This document shows positions 11,401 to 21,768 of a stretch of DNA of 64,000 nt, piece after piece. Position numbers and translations under genes: made by a program. The DNA is from Narthecium ossifragum (taxonomy: Eukaryota > Streptophyta > Magnoliopsida > Dioscoreales > Nartheciaceae), in assembly GCA_963920575.1 (NCBI GenBank), contig OY986975.1:20615897-20679896 (forward strand). Reading direction: 5' to 3'. Each line of letters opens with the position of its first letter. Positions within the stretch are counted from its first letter, which is position 1. The notes beneath the pieces were generated by a model. The model searched no databases. It worked only from the letters and a program-made list of their open reading frames with translations, and was not told where the DNA came from.

Positions 11401-14131
11401 TGTCTGAAAATTTTTGTAAGGCTAAACTATATAAATTATCATTCAGATCTTCGGGGATGATTCATGTTCTCTCGTTTAGGTGAAAATAAAACTGGTTTTG
11501 TCTGTGCCTTTGAGATTGTGTTATAGTTTCTTTATGGCTCACAAGACTCCACTTATATAATTTATCAGGTAGATAATTATATTATCCTGATTACATAGTC
11601 TCTACTTTTAGACAAAAACTAGGTTTAAAAGCCTTTTAAGTAACCTTTTTACTCTACTGTACGTATGATGCGTCCAGTTCGTTATGATTATCAGGTAGCT
11701 AATTCTAACCATGCAATGTGTGATTCACAACTTCTGTTTATTTCTTATCTCCAGATTTCGGGTGGATGGAGACACACTATGGCACTTACATCTGATGGCA
11801 AACTGTTTGTCTGGGGATGGAATAAGGTCAAAACCTTTCTAACTCTAGCCCCAATGTTCTCACCTTAGATTCTCTGGTTGCTTTTCAAGGAATACTTTGT
11901 TATGGTTTTCTGCCGGTAAGTATCAACCAGTTGTGCCTACACTAGACGTATTTGAATCACATAAATATATAAGTGAACAATCAGGTAATTTGTAAAGCTT
12001 CTTTTCATTTGGCAGAATGTGTCGCATAGCAAAAGAAATTGACACTTCTTTGGTATTTTTCTAGTCAAGTGTCTGTTAAACTAATAATCATATGGCAAAA
12101 GCTGGCATTGAGTGCATGCTTTGATACTTTATTGGGACTTTACTGTTGTTGTTCAAGTATTCCCGACCTTTTATCTCTCTTGTAGTTTGGACAAGTTGGT
12201 GTTGGTGATTTTGTAGACCATTGCTCTCCGAAAGAAGTTAAATTTCCAGAGGAAGAGGTGTGACCTTTCTTCTCAAAACTTTGATATCATGATAGGGCAT
12301 GATTTAGGGGTCTTAAAAGCTTTCTACTCAAGTTTGAAGTTTTTAATTTCATCATTTGTATTTGTGTGGGGCCTTTTGTAGAAAATTGCTCGTATCTCTT
12401 GTGGATGGAGGCATACTCTTGCATGTTCAGAAAGGAAAAACATCTACTCCTGGGGTAGGGGTACTAGCGGGCAGCTTGGCCATGGGGATACCCTCGACAG
12501 GTAATTGTGTCTGTAAATAACACTAATTTCAAGCTATTGAATTGTTGTGAGATATTGTTATTCATAATGTATGGTCAGCCTCTGTACTTCTTTGTCAAGG
12601 TTAGAGAGAACCAACACTTATTCATCTGTGTAACGTACTTAAAGCCGCTGATCCTAAATTGGAATATAGCTAACTGGTCTAATTAACTAAGTTGAATTAT
12701 ATAGTTAAGATTCATTGATATCATTTCTTTGTTGTCAACTAGCAGTATAATAAAGTAGTAAAAATAGTCAATGCTTTTCATTATTGTGGTGGGTGATACT
12801 GAGACATGAGCAACTTTCTGGTCATTTTCAGTCCAATGGATGCTCTATTGGATGCCACTTTTTTAGAGTTATTTTATTTGAGGATGCTACCTGAATTAAT
12901 GTTGACGATGGAGGAGGCACGTATATTCATGCTATCCATATTAAAGAATTGCTGCTTCTAACGACCATGAGATGTGTGGATTTAGTGAAGACATGCAAAT
13001 CGAGCAAAGGCTATCTTTCCTAAGCACACAGGATATTGTTCTCCCATAGTTTTGCATGAGCTTGGAGCATCTTGCACTTTTCCCATCGTCCATTCACTTA
13101 TCAACCCTTTGACACAGAATGCCAACACCACCTAGCAAATTATACCCTATTTTGCTGATAACTTCCAGTTTTCTGGGACAGTTAGAGATTCTTATCGACT
13201 TGAACTCAAGTTCAACAGTCCACAAGTGGCTAGAGATTCCGAATACCATGTGTTCCTTTATACTATCTGAGCCGATTGGCTAGAAGATTCTATTGCCTGC
13301 GGTTTTTCACTAGTTAAAGCCACTGATTTTAATTTGTAATTGTTGTTTGCACATTGTGTTCTGCTTTCATTTGAATTTCCTACCTTGTGTTTTTTTTTGA
13401 TTGACACAACCGGAAAACTAAGTCACAGTTAAAAGATTACTCACTCGTGCTTCTGCTGATTGATTCTTTGGAATGTCTGTTTATAAGTCCGTCCCATTAT
13501 GTTTTCCTTTCACATGAGATATTACAATGCATTGGTCCCTATTCACATTGAATATAGAGCTGTGGGAACTGGTATTAGGTTCTTCTTTTTGTTCTGTAGG
13601 AATAAACCCAAGCTTGTTGAGCTCCTGAGTTTCAATGGATCTGCATGCAGGGAGATTGAAACTTCAAAATTTGCCCCTTTATCAGGTTCATTTTGCGTGA
13701 CACTTACCTTTGGACGGAACCATACATGTTACTGGTTTCCTTTTCTTCTCTTGAAACCATTGCTTATTCTGCCCTCGCTTTCTTAACAGGCAAAGTCTGG
13801 GTCTCGCCATCTGAAAGATATGCTATTGTTCCTGATAAATCTGTAAGACTTCACAAATCTCGATAACACTCATCAAGCAAGAAGAACAATCACATCCTGT
13901 AGTTTATCTGATTATAGTGACAATGAAACAAACAAATCAGACTCTTAAACATTGCTGTTTTAGAGAGAACATTTTCAATATCTGATTCAGAAACAATATA
14001 GTACAACTTACGGAATGCTGAACCATCTCGTATCTATGCAGGCTAACACGCAGCCAGCAAACCTGAATGATTTAGGTGTGCCGGAGAATGATCTGAAGCG
14101 GATGCGTGTCAAATCCGTGATCCTTCCGTAG
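8468..14131 (+). CDS. UVR8: UV-B photoreceptor UVR8 (RCC1-repeat beta-propeller), 12 exons
   Basis: UVR8 senses UV-B as a homodimer, monomerises, and binds COP1 and RUP proteins to drive photomorphogenic and UV-protective responses. Exons read from splice signals and phase: 8468-8555, 8965-9151, 9470-9616, 9795-9876, 10487-10642, 10959-11132, 11755-11826, 12186-12257, 12382-12500, 13600-13685, 13790-13842, 14042-14131. This gives 441 aa (Arabidopsis UVR8 is 440). The protein starts MATEASTGAAPAREVV, then ISAGASHSVALL and seven RCC1 blades (WGRGEDGQLGHGD, WGWGDFGRLGHGNSSD, WGRNQNGQLGLG and so on). Three GWRHT motifs put Trp at about residues 231, 283 and 335, matching Arabidopsis W233, W285 and W337, each followed by the dimer-interface Arg. 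The tail has the COP1-binding-type VP motif (VPENDLKRMR), then an unusual KSVILP extension. Orthology is strongly supported. Its last exons were caught in a local duplication. Confidence 0.95.
9199..9450 (+). repeat. 128-bp tandem duplication in UVR8 intron 2
   Basis: Two near-identical copies lie head to tail (about 9199-9322 and 9327-9450). Both contain 'attgaagggatgactatg', 'caagaagttatacgctaaa' and 'ttttgcagtttcatct'. The period is about 128 bp. Each copy carries a 'ttttgcag' that looks like an acceptor. The real exon-3 acceptor lies just downstream, at 9468-9469. Confidence 0.85.
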
Positions 14132-14340
14132 TTGGAGATCGCTCTGTTTATATAGCCTATGCATCTTTCTCGGCAGCTTAAACTGGCAGTATCTACACAA
14201 TGTAGCTTCCATCCTTGTGAATCCATGGCTATGTATCAGACTGCAACTCCTTGCTTTAATAAATATCTAGTCATTGGTGTCCATCTTTCGCCTGTTTGAG
14301 TTTGAGTGGTGTTTTGATGATCTTACTCGCAATCCAAATT

Positions 14341-15604
14341 CACCTCAGCATGGAGTCCAACAATGGGCCGCTCAGTGCTGCTGGTGAAGTGGTGAATGCG
14401 CTCCCCTCTTCATAAGCCGACCGGTGGACCAGCGGCCGGTCTGGTATCGCAGGGAGGTCGATGCCCCCCCTCCAGCATCTTGAGCGCATTGGCAATGGTC
14501 GGCCGCGGCATGACCATGACATGGGCGCTGAGCATGCCGACCATTATGAACCGCTCCAGCACCTTGTCGAGCACCTCCTCCGTCCACCCAGCCTTGATCA
14601 GCGTCCAAGCCCAGTCAGTGACCAACACCAGGTCCGAAGCCATCGACGTGTCGAGCGCCTTCCGGCCGCTCATGATCTCCAATATGAGCACTCCGAAGCT
14701 GTAGACGTCGCTCTTCTCCGTTAGCTGCCCGTAGAGAGCGTACTCCGGCGCTTAGTACCCGTGCGTACCCACGACACGCGTCACAAATGCGACTGCCCCT
14801 CCCGGCTCTTCCGCATCAGCCCAAAGTCTGCCACTCTCGCCCGCTTCTTGTCGTCGAGCAAGATGTTGGTTTTTTTTTTTTGATGAATTGAGCCATCTGA
14901 CTAGTATTTATTTACACCAAGTCGGCCAGGGTCGCAGCCCCGTCCTCTTTGTGCCATACAAAACTGGTGCAGGAATGCCTACACCTTTTAGCAATACGAT
15001 CAGCCATCACATTCGATGACTGTGGAACAAACAAAAACAGCACAGCTTCAAATTGCAACACCAGCTTCCAAGCCTGCTTAGCCATCTGCTCCATGTTCAT
15101 GGGCCAGATTTTTCCACCATTGAGCATTTCCACTATCACAGGCATCAGATTGAATAATAATCCTGTTTTTGCATCTCTCCCCACTTCATTGCATAGATGT
15201 TGGTTGCCTTGATGTCTCTGTGATATATCGCTGGCTTGACGGCATAATGCAGGTAAGCCAAGCCTTTGGCAACGCCGAGAATGATGTTCTTCTGTTGAGG
15301 CCAACTGAGCAGTGGCCGCTTCTGACGGTTGCTGAGAGACGCCAGCGGCGACGACGACGACGCGAAGATGTGGTCGGCGAGGTTGCCATTGGGCATGTAG
15401 TCGTAGATGAGGTATCTCTGAGGACCATCTTCACCGTTGTAAGCGTCATCGGTCGAAGCCGGACTCAAAGACGCGCTTGACGGTGATGCGGCTGCCGTCA
15501 GGGAGGACCCCCTTGTATACCATCCCAAAAGCCGCCGCGCCCAATGAGGTTCCGCTGCGAGAAGTTGCCGGCGGCCTTCTGGAGCTCCTGGAAGCTGAAC
15601 CATA
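14341..15604 (-). pseudogene. Truncated receptor-like kinase pseudogene (tandem copy of the 16266-18221 gene)
   Basis: Read on the minus strand, this matches the intact kinase downstream from SFxELxKAxGNFSQR near 15600 to its C-terminus near 14341. It lacks the signal peptide, ectodomain and transmembrane segment. Lesions seen: a gap removing the stretch equivalent to [28 protein letters not shown] (the alphaC-helix region); a stop codon where the parent has GYLAPEY (TTG to TAA, near 14755); and a 324-bp LINE fragment inserted at 14871-15194, just after the HRD..N catalytic loop. Fragments such as [30 protein letters not shown] and [15 protein letters not shown] are still readable. It is not expected to make a kinase. 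Its left end is set by the duplication breakpoint, not by decay. Confidence 0.9.
14871..15194 (-). mobile_element. 5'-truncated LINE insertion (RNase H tail + poly-A) inside the kinase pseudogene
   Basis: The insert interrupts the kinase pseudogene and is flanked by an 11-bp direct repeat agatgttggtt (14861-14871 and 15195-15205), which the intact kinase has once at this position. On the minus strand it encodes an RNase H-like tail (AWKLVLQFEAVLFLFVPQSS then NVMADRIAKR) and ends in a poly-A run, seen as poly-T at 14869-14881. Target duplication, poly-A and 5' truncation are the hallmarks of target-primed LINE integration. Confidence 0.9.
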
Positions 15605-15624
15605 GCTATTAGGACTAGGACTGA

Positions 15625-16130
15625 CACTAAGTTCCTCTTTTGTTCTGTAGGCAAAATACACCCAAGCTTGTTTATCTCCCAAGTTTTAGTGGCACTGCTT
15701 GCAGGGAGATTGATCAAACTTCAAAATCTACCCCTTTATCAGGTTTACATCGTCTCCGAGTCCCTCCTTCAGATGAAACCATATGCGATACTGGCTTCCT
15801 CTTCTCTTGTAGGCAGTGCTTATTCTGCTTTCCTGATAAATCTTCAAGATTTCGCAAATCTTGATAACACTCATCAAGCAAGAAGAAGAACAATCACATC
15901 CTGTGGTTTATGAGATTATAGTTATGAACTCTTTTCGAATAGAGTAATAACTAAACAAAATCAATACAATGAAATAGAGAAACCAGACTCTAACCATTAA
16001 TTGCTGTATGAAGAAAAATATTTTGAGTGTAAGTTTCCGAAACAAATTAGTACAAAGGAATACCGATCCATCTCATATCAATGTAGTAGTTTCCATCCTT
16101 GTGAATCCACGGCTGTACTGTATCAGACTG
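15625..16130 (+). pseudogene. Orphan UVR8 3'-end copy (exon 10-like and downstream), in duplication unit B
   Basis: Begins with a copied acceptor ('ttttgttctgtagg') and exon 10-like sequence around 15650-15742 (KLVYLPSFSGTACREI). A broken exon-11 remnant follows ('cctgataaatct' near 15833), then a copy of the UVR8 3' UTR ('cttccatccttgtgaatcca' near 16092). The stretch that would hold exon 12 with the VP tail is deleted: 'catctcatatcaatgtag' runs straight into UTR sequence. There are no upstream UVR8 exons, so it is non-functional unless it is spliced onto UVR8 transcripts. Confidence 0.85.
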
Positions 16131-16265
16131 CAACTCCTTGAGTTCTTGAATAAATCTCTAGTCATTGATGCCCATCATCCGTCGCCTGTTTGAGTTTTGA
16201 GTGGTGTTTTTGATCATGGCACAAGCAATGGTAATAACAAGGCCATCTTTAGTTGCAATCCAAAT

Positions 16266-18221
16266 TCACCTGAGCATGTCGTCAAGCAACGGGCCGCTCA
16301 GTCCCGTCGGAGAAGAGGTGAATGTGCTCCCCTCTGCATTATAAGCCAGCCCGCCGTGGACCAGCGGCATTGGCCGGTCTGGTATCGCCGGGAGATCGAT
16401 GTCCCCTTCCAGCATCTTGAGCGCGTCGGCGATGGTCGGCCGCAGGGCGACCATGACATGGGCGCAGAGCACGCCGACCAGCAGGAACCGCTCCATGATC
16501 CCTTTCGGGTTGGGCCGCCCGTCGGAGTCCCACAGCAGCGCCTTGTCGAGCACCTCCTCCGCCCGCCCGGCCTTGATCAGCGTCCAAGCCCAGTCGGTGA
16601 CCAACACCAGGTTTGACGTCGACGACATGTCCAGCGCCTTCCGGCCGCTCATGATCTCCAGGATGACGACACCGAAGCTGTAGACGTCGCTCTTCTCCGT
16701 CAGCTGCCCGTAGAGAGCGTACTCCGGCGCCAAGTACCCGTGCGTCCCGGCGACGCGCGTCGTCAAATGTGACTGCCCCTCCCGGCTCTGCCGTGCCAGC
16801 CCGAAGTCCGCCACTCTCGCTCGCATCTCGCCGTCGAGCAGGATGTTGGTCGCCTTGATGTCTCTGTGATATATCGCCGGCTTGACGCCGTAGTGCAGGT
16901 AAGCCAATCCTTTGGCAACGTCGAGAATGATGCTCTTCCGCTGCGGCCAAGTGAGCAGCGGCCGCTTCCGGGGGCTGCTGAGAGACGCCGGCAACGTCGT
17001 CGGGAAGATGTGATTTTCGAGGCTGCCATTGGGCATGTAGTCGTAGATGAGGTATCTCTGAGGACCATCTTCGCCGTTGTCGGCGTCGTCGGTGATGCAG
17101 CAGCCGCGGAGGGGGAGGAGGTTCCGGTGGCGGAGGGTGCTGATGATCTCGACCTCATTCCGGAACTCCTCGTCCCCCTCGAAGTCGGACTCGAAGACGC
17201 GCTTGACGGCGATGGGGCTGCCGTCTGGGAGGACCCCCTTGTAGACCATCCCGAAGCCGCCGCGCCCGATGAGGTTCCTCTGCGAGAAATTTCCGGTGGC
17301 CTTCTCGAGCTCCCGGAAGCTGAACCATATCGTGCCCGTGTTCGGCCTGTGGCTCCGTCTCGACTGCGCCACCTGCTCTTCGTCCCTCTTCCTCTTTATC
17401 TGACGTGCCCGCCATAAGTAGCATCCGACCAGCAACGACATGATGACGACGGCCACGGCGGCGCCGGCGGTCGCGTACGCGATTCGGGAGCGGTTGCCGC
17501 CAGAGCTGGTGCTCGGCGGAGTGGTCGAAGAGGCGAGTGAGAGGCCGAAGATGCACCCGGAAGCGCGGGGGTCTACAGGGCCGAGGATGTTAGAGACGCC
17601 GGCGGCGTAGAGGATCGTGAGATAGAAGCAGTTGGTGGCGTGGGAGGTGTTGCCGTCGATCGAGGTGAGCTGGGAAGAGACCTTGAAGCCGGCGTTGAGG
17701 CAGACGCCACAGGAGGTGAGGTCGGAGAGGTCGTCGTGGCAGCCGGAGTCGAGGACGGTCGAGTTGCCGAGCTTGGCGGTCCACTGTCGCTCGTCGACGA
17801 TCCCGGCGCAGTAGCTGGGGGAGATGATGAAGCGGTCGGGGTCGGTGAAGCAGGTCGAGACGAGGGAGTTGGGGAGGGAGAGGGGAGGCGAGGAGATCTT
17901 GGCCTGGAAGGCGGAGAGGCAGGCGGCGGAGGTGGGGGCGTCGGGGAGGCGAAAGAGACCGGTGTCCTGGAGGCGGAGGCTGAGGCCGATGCCGAAGACG
18001 CTGAGGAGAGTCTGGCAGCAGTTGGTGAGGTTGGTGTTCTTTGGAAGGCAGGGCGAGTCATCCCAGGGGAATTGGCTCACGTAGCTGAGGTTCATGGGGC
18101 ACGTCGCCGGCGCCGCCGATGGAGTCGGAGCCTCCGTAGCCAAGGCGAGGATGGCTGCCGAGAGGAGCGCCAACACCGCCGCCATCAGGCGGAGCAACGT
18201 ATCCATTTGGCTTTGCCTCAC
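16266..18221 (-). CDS. SPARK-domain receptor-like protein kinase (At1g11050-like), single exon
   Basis: A 651-aa plasma-membrane receptor kinase without introns. Order of parts: hydrophobic signal peptide (about residues 6-29); Cys-rich extracellular domain (about 40-225) of the SPARK type, with the paired CC of [17 protein letters not shown] and CGVCLNAG; Ser/Thr-rich linker; transmembrane helix (about 247-269); basic stop-transfer RARQIKRKR; kinase domain (about 313-590). Catalytic motifs are complete: GRGGFG (319-324), AVK Lys340, HRD (452-454), DFG (472-474) and APE (498-500). This is an RD kinase and probably active. The best family match I recognise is the Arabidopsis probable receptor-like kinase At1g11050; ligand and pathway are unknown. 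A second in-frame Met at residue 6 may be the true start, as it lies directly before the signal peptide. The kinase half was duplicated to produce the upstream pseudogene. Codons are strongly GC-rich. Confidence 0.93.
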   Translation of the reverse strand: MRQSQMDTLLRLMAAVLALLSAAILALATEAPTPSAAPATCPMNLSYVSQFPWDDSPCLPKNTNLTNCCQTLLSVFGIGLSLRLQDTGLFRLPDAPTSAACLSAFQAKISSPPLSLPNSLVSTCFTDPDRFIISPSYCAGIVDERQWTAKLGNSTVLDSGCHDDLSDLTSCGVCLNAGFKVSSQLTSIDGNTSHATNCFYLTILYAAGVSNILGPVDPRASGCIFGLSLASSTTPPSTSSGGNRSRIAYATAGAAVAVVIMSLLVGCYLWRARQIKRKRDEEQVAQSRRSHRPNTGTIWFSFRELEKATGNFSQRNLIGRGGFGMVYKGVLPDGSPIAVKRVFESDFEGDEEFRNEVEIISTLRHRNLLPLRGCCITDDADNGEDGPQRYLIYDYMPNGSLENHIFPTTLPASLSSPRKRPLLTWPQRKSIILDVAKGLAYLHYGVKPAIYHRDIKATNILLDGEMRARVADFGLARQSREGQSHLTTRVAGTHGYLAPEYALYGQLTEKSDVYSFGVVILEIMSGRKALDMSSTSNLVLVTDWAWTLIKAGRAEEVLDKALLWDSDGRPNPKGIMERFLLVGVLCAHVMVALRPTIADALKMLEGDIDLPAIPDRPMPLVHGGLAYNAEGSTFTSSPTGLSGPLLDDMLR

Positions 18222-18422
18222 CAGAATGGGCTCTCAGGTTGGATGCTCAGTACTCTTTGAAGAGCTTTTGACAACTATGAAGAGATGTGTGGGAGTGAAA
18301 GGGACCATAAATTAGGACTAGGAAAAAGGACCAGCTAGTTGGAAGTTGGAACCGGTGGTGGATAGGATAGGGATGGGTTGGGTGTGTTTGGTGGGTGTGG
18401 TTTGTGGTGGGAGAAATGGAGG

Positions 18423-18432
18423 GTTTTTATAT
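18423..18432 (-). promoter_or_regulatory. Probable TATA box of the receptor kinase gene
   Basis: On the minus strand the sequence reads CCAATATAAAAACCC, about 200 bp before the kinase ATG. This is the only good TATA-like match in the upstream region and would give a leader of roughly 170 nt. It is inferred from sequence alone. Confidence 0.45.
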
Positions 18433-18524
18433 TGGTCAGGAAGAGATGAGGAGGGTCACATGGGCGGCTAAGTGTCAAACAAACGTTCATCAGTAAGGCG
18501 TATAATTCTGAGGTCTGAGTCAAG

Positions 18525-19690
18525 CCATGTGCTTCCGATGTTATTTTTTCGATGTTATATCATGTAATATAATTATTTATAGTCGATGTCTTAATCTATG
18601 ATTTAGCATGAGGCGCTACTCTAATCTAGTCTAATGCAGCTTGTCATGTGATCAATGTCTCATTTATGTCTGTCTTTTACTTAAGATTTTACTTAAGATG
18701 TGATTCGGTTTTTCAGCTCTTTGAATAAATTGCTCTTATTTTGGGTACTCACATTTTTTTTTCCCGATCTTTTGGGGTTTATCTACAGTTAAGAGAGCTT
18801 TTGCTTGCTAGATTAGAATAACCATGCAAGGTTTAATATTCTTAATGTGATAGAAGGTTATTGATGTGATAGGGGAGGAGACAATGAGGAATTCGTTGGA
18901 ATGATAGCAGTTCATCAGCTATGGGCCCTGCAGTGACGAATCTCAATCGTCGGATAATCCAACATTTTAGATCAAATTCACTTTTACATGGTCAAAAAGG
19001 GCAAGTAATAGAAAAGAGAGAATAAAGAAAGATGATTTTGATCTCAATAGCGGTCAGGATTTACGATTGATGAACTGCTACTGGATCGGACACAAGTGGA
19101 ATCATGTATATATATAGAAAAAAGATTTGTGTACATGATTTATATGATCATATATTATTGACTTACGTAATGGGGACTAACGGATATGAGTGGATCTGGA
19201 GCATTGAAAATGGTTATGTATAATGCACATGCCTACGTGGTATGTACCCCCAATCACTTCTTATAATATATGATTAACCATCCTCTTTTATATCCAACCA
19301 CAGAGAGGTCTCAAGTGGCTTAAATCCAATGATGGATATTAGTTCATCAAACGTGGGAGATCAAACGAGTCAGTTGCAGAAATTAGCAGCAATGACCGTA
19401 TTCCTTGCACGATGCCGCCTCCTATGTTATCCGGCTAGATGGAGAGTCGCCTTTTCATCGTCACTAGGAATAAGAGACAAAGGTGGCATTCGTAGCGACA
19501 GTTTTTGAGATTCTTTAAAATCTATACAGGGGCACGGGGATGCGCTGGTCTAGTTATAGGAGTGTACTAGAGAACAAATTAATTAAACATAGACAACTTC
19601 GTGGTGCGTAGCATTAATGTCTATTATAGTTTAACATCCAGGCTGAGTACCACAGTACTGGGACATGAATAGATCACCACTAAAGCCGCG
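18525..19690. other. Intergenic region, no gene seen
   Basis: AT-rich sequence with stops in all frames and no recognised domain, clear terminal repeat or RNA gene. It separates the receptor kinase promoter from the LINE fragment at 19.7 kb. Confidence 0.5.
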
Positions 19691-19697
19691 GTTTTTG

Positions 19698-20110
19698 TTA
19701 ATAGAGTCGGCATAATTTATAATATGGGTGAGTGTGACGCACCGATGCTTTTGCTTGGGACGATGCCCTGGGAAAACGCCCATGAATCGCATCCCTCGTG
19801 TTAGCATCCAACTTCAAAGGGACTCTCGCCTTTACAACGATGGTTTTAACAACAGTTTCATCCATACATTCAATTGGGAGTTCCTGTAGCCTCGCCCATA
19901 TCATAGCTTTGTAGAAGGCCTGAGCAGTAGGACAACAGTTCTCTCTCCATTCTCCAAGGAGAATGAGAGAGAAGGAAAGGCCATTAACATACCAAGGCCT
20001 CTTATCTATCACATATCTCGTATCTTCCTCACAGAAAAATTGGAAAACAAACACCCTCTTGCCAAATCCACCACTTGGACCTTCCTCTCAGGCCCCCACA
20101 GCTTAAGAAG
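19698..20110 (-). mobile_element. LINE ORF1 fragment (DUF4283-type domain)
   Basis: A minus-strand frame encodes VFVFQFFCEEDTRYVIDKRPW, then GLSFSLILLGEW, IWARLQELPIECMDET and VVKARVPLKLD. This order (FxF..D...V....PW..., then VWVRLxxLPxE) is typical of the DUF4283 domain of plant LINE ORF1 proteins. Homology appears to start slightly upstream of the first Met and ends abruptly. No reverse transcriptase lies next to it, so this is a dead fragment. Confidence 0.75.
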
Positions 20111-20442
20111 CTTCGATTTGAGGATCTCCAGAGGGTGACCTTGCGATTAAGATTAGTAAAAGCATACCAAAGAAGCAACATAACTAATATATATCATCTA
20201 AAAGACAGCAAACTTGATACTCTTTGCCAAATACAACTTCAAACTTTAAAGCTAGAGGACATTTGACAGGACAAGTCCACAAAAAGCCACAAATAATCAA
20301 CTCAAACAGTAGTCATCCTTAAACCGTGACAATAACTGGTAGAATAACCACCGAGGTAAAAATGGGCAGATAGATCATAAAAATATTATAAGGTGGTAAT
20401 ATGGTGCGACAAGTTGAAGTAGCACGAAGGATGTACCACTAA

Positions 20443-21340
20443 TGGCACATTTGGTATTGGGTTAGAAAAAGTAAGGTAAGGGAGAATAGGGTTAGAAAGA
20501 GTTAGAAAAAGTGAGGTTAAGGAATGAGGATAGAAAAAAATAGAGTGATCGTGGTAGATGAAATGAAGATAAAGTAATAATGATTGTTTTTTTATGTTTG
20601 AGGTAAGAATGGAAATAATGGAGGTTATGTTGACTTTTCCTCCCATGAGGATGATGGCAACAAAGAAAGGATTGATCCTTCCAGCCATGTAGGATCGATC
20701 TTTCTTTGCATTATTCCAGACAGAGAGCCAGTTTTTGTAAAGGTCGATGCAGGATCGATCTTAGGATCGATTCTCTTCGGGATGCTGAGATTTTAAGGAC
20801 GCTCGGGTACAAAGGATCGATCTCTCCTATACACTAGGATCGATCGTCTTCGGGAATTTTGGAATCCATCAATCTCAAGCATACAGGGATCGATCTTTCC
20901 CTTTCAATAGGATCGATCCTTTCCTATTGGATGGGCAAATCCGATGGGTCAGATCTAATCCGGATTTGTGTTTAATGGAGGCTATAAATAGAGTGCTTCT
21001 AGGGTTTCTCTGTGTGGTAGAGATGTGATTGAGAGGTGTATGAGAGGTGTGAGAGTAGGTAACTCTAGAGAGAGATCTCTTTGTCTCTGCTAGGGTTTGG
21101 GCATTGTAATCTCTCTCATAGTAAAGTTTTCTTCTGCTGCATGTGATTTTTTCCTTCCAGTTGTTACTGGTAGGTTTTTCCACGTAAATCCTTGTCTCAT
21201 CTTTTTCTTTTTCTTTGTGGTTTGATTGTTTCTCTTCCGCTGCGACATCCCCGTCTCTATCTGGCGCATCTCTGGCATCGCGGGGACCCCTCAGATTCCT
21301 CAACAGATTATCCTCCCTTAATGCCATACCAAACAAGGGC
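20443..21340. mobile_element. Harbinger/Tourist-like MITE split by an LTR
   Basis: Terminal sequences 'ggcacatttggtattgg' (left) and 'ccataccaaacaagggc' (right) form imperfect inverted repeats. They are flanked by TAA at 20440-20442 and 21341-21343, the 3-bp target size of PIF/Harbinger elements. Without the nested LTR (20628-21305) the MITE is about 220 bp. It encodes no protein. Confidence 0.6.
20628..21305 (+). mobile_element. Solo LTR, probably Copia-type, nested in a MITE
   Basis: This 678-bp block starts TGTTGA and ends TCAACA, perfect TG..CA inverted termini, and is flanked by GGTTA (20623-20627) and GATTA (21306-21310), a 4/5 match to a 5-bp target duplication. It has a 'ctataaataga' box near 20983 and the 'ccacgtaaatcc' string near 21180 that I associate with plant Copia LTRs. 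No primer-binding site, gag or pol follows, so only one LTR remains. The upstream part holds several GGATCGATC motifs. Confidence 0.7.
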
Positions 21341-21768
21341 TAAGAGAGACAAGAGTTGTAAAATAAATGTCTACCTTTTGAAGAAACGTACAAAAGTCTA
21401 AACACAAGGCTGAAACATATGTTTATCAGGTTCACTATAATTTCTGAATGCCTTCTCCATGAGCAAATTCAACGCTCTAGAGTGCATTGTACTCAAATCA
21501 CAGTCCTGGCCTCCTCTTCCATGTAGCATCTGAGAGAATTAAAACTAAAATCCTCATTCTTTTATGTCAGAAGTTAAAAACTTGGAAATTACCATATAAA
21601 ATTTCTAAATTTCAAAGTTTTTCCTTGTGATCAAGGACTAAGGATGACATATCAACAACATGCTTAACAACCTTCAAATTTTATTTAAATGAAATTTTCA
21701 TCTCATAGGAAACAAACGTTAAAGAAATGCAATAGTTCCATCTATATTGTGTATGTGAACACTTACTC

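Larger units (their letters stand above)
13575..15605. repeat. Tandem duplication, unit A (UVR8 3' end plus kinase 3' part)
   Basis: Unit A holds the working UVR8 exons 10-12 (+) followed by a kinase pseudogene (-). It matches unit B (15606-17328), which holds orphan UVR8 exon sequence (+) and the kinase domain of the intact receptor kinase (-). Shared landmarks are the exon-10 coding sequence, 'caatcacatcctgt', 'cttccatccttgtgaatcca', and the kinase C-terminus through HRD/DFG to SF(R/Q)ELxKA. The copies are clearly diverged, so the event is not recent. Confidence 0.85.

Noticed and set aside
17573..18061. Pro/Ser-rich minus-strand frame
   Set aside because: Alternative frame of the same receptor kinase coding sequence; low-complexity product.
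17640..18260. Plus-strand open frame of 206 codons
   Set aside because: Antisense shadow of the GC-rich receptor kinase ectodomain; Gly/Glu/Val-rich with no domain.
20690..20920. GGATCGATC repeats considered as a CRISPR-like or operator array
   Set aside because: Irregular spacing, a plant nuclear context, and location inside an LTR with clear TG..CA ends.
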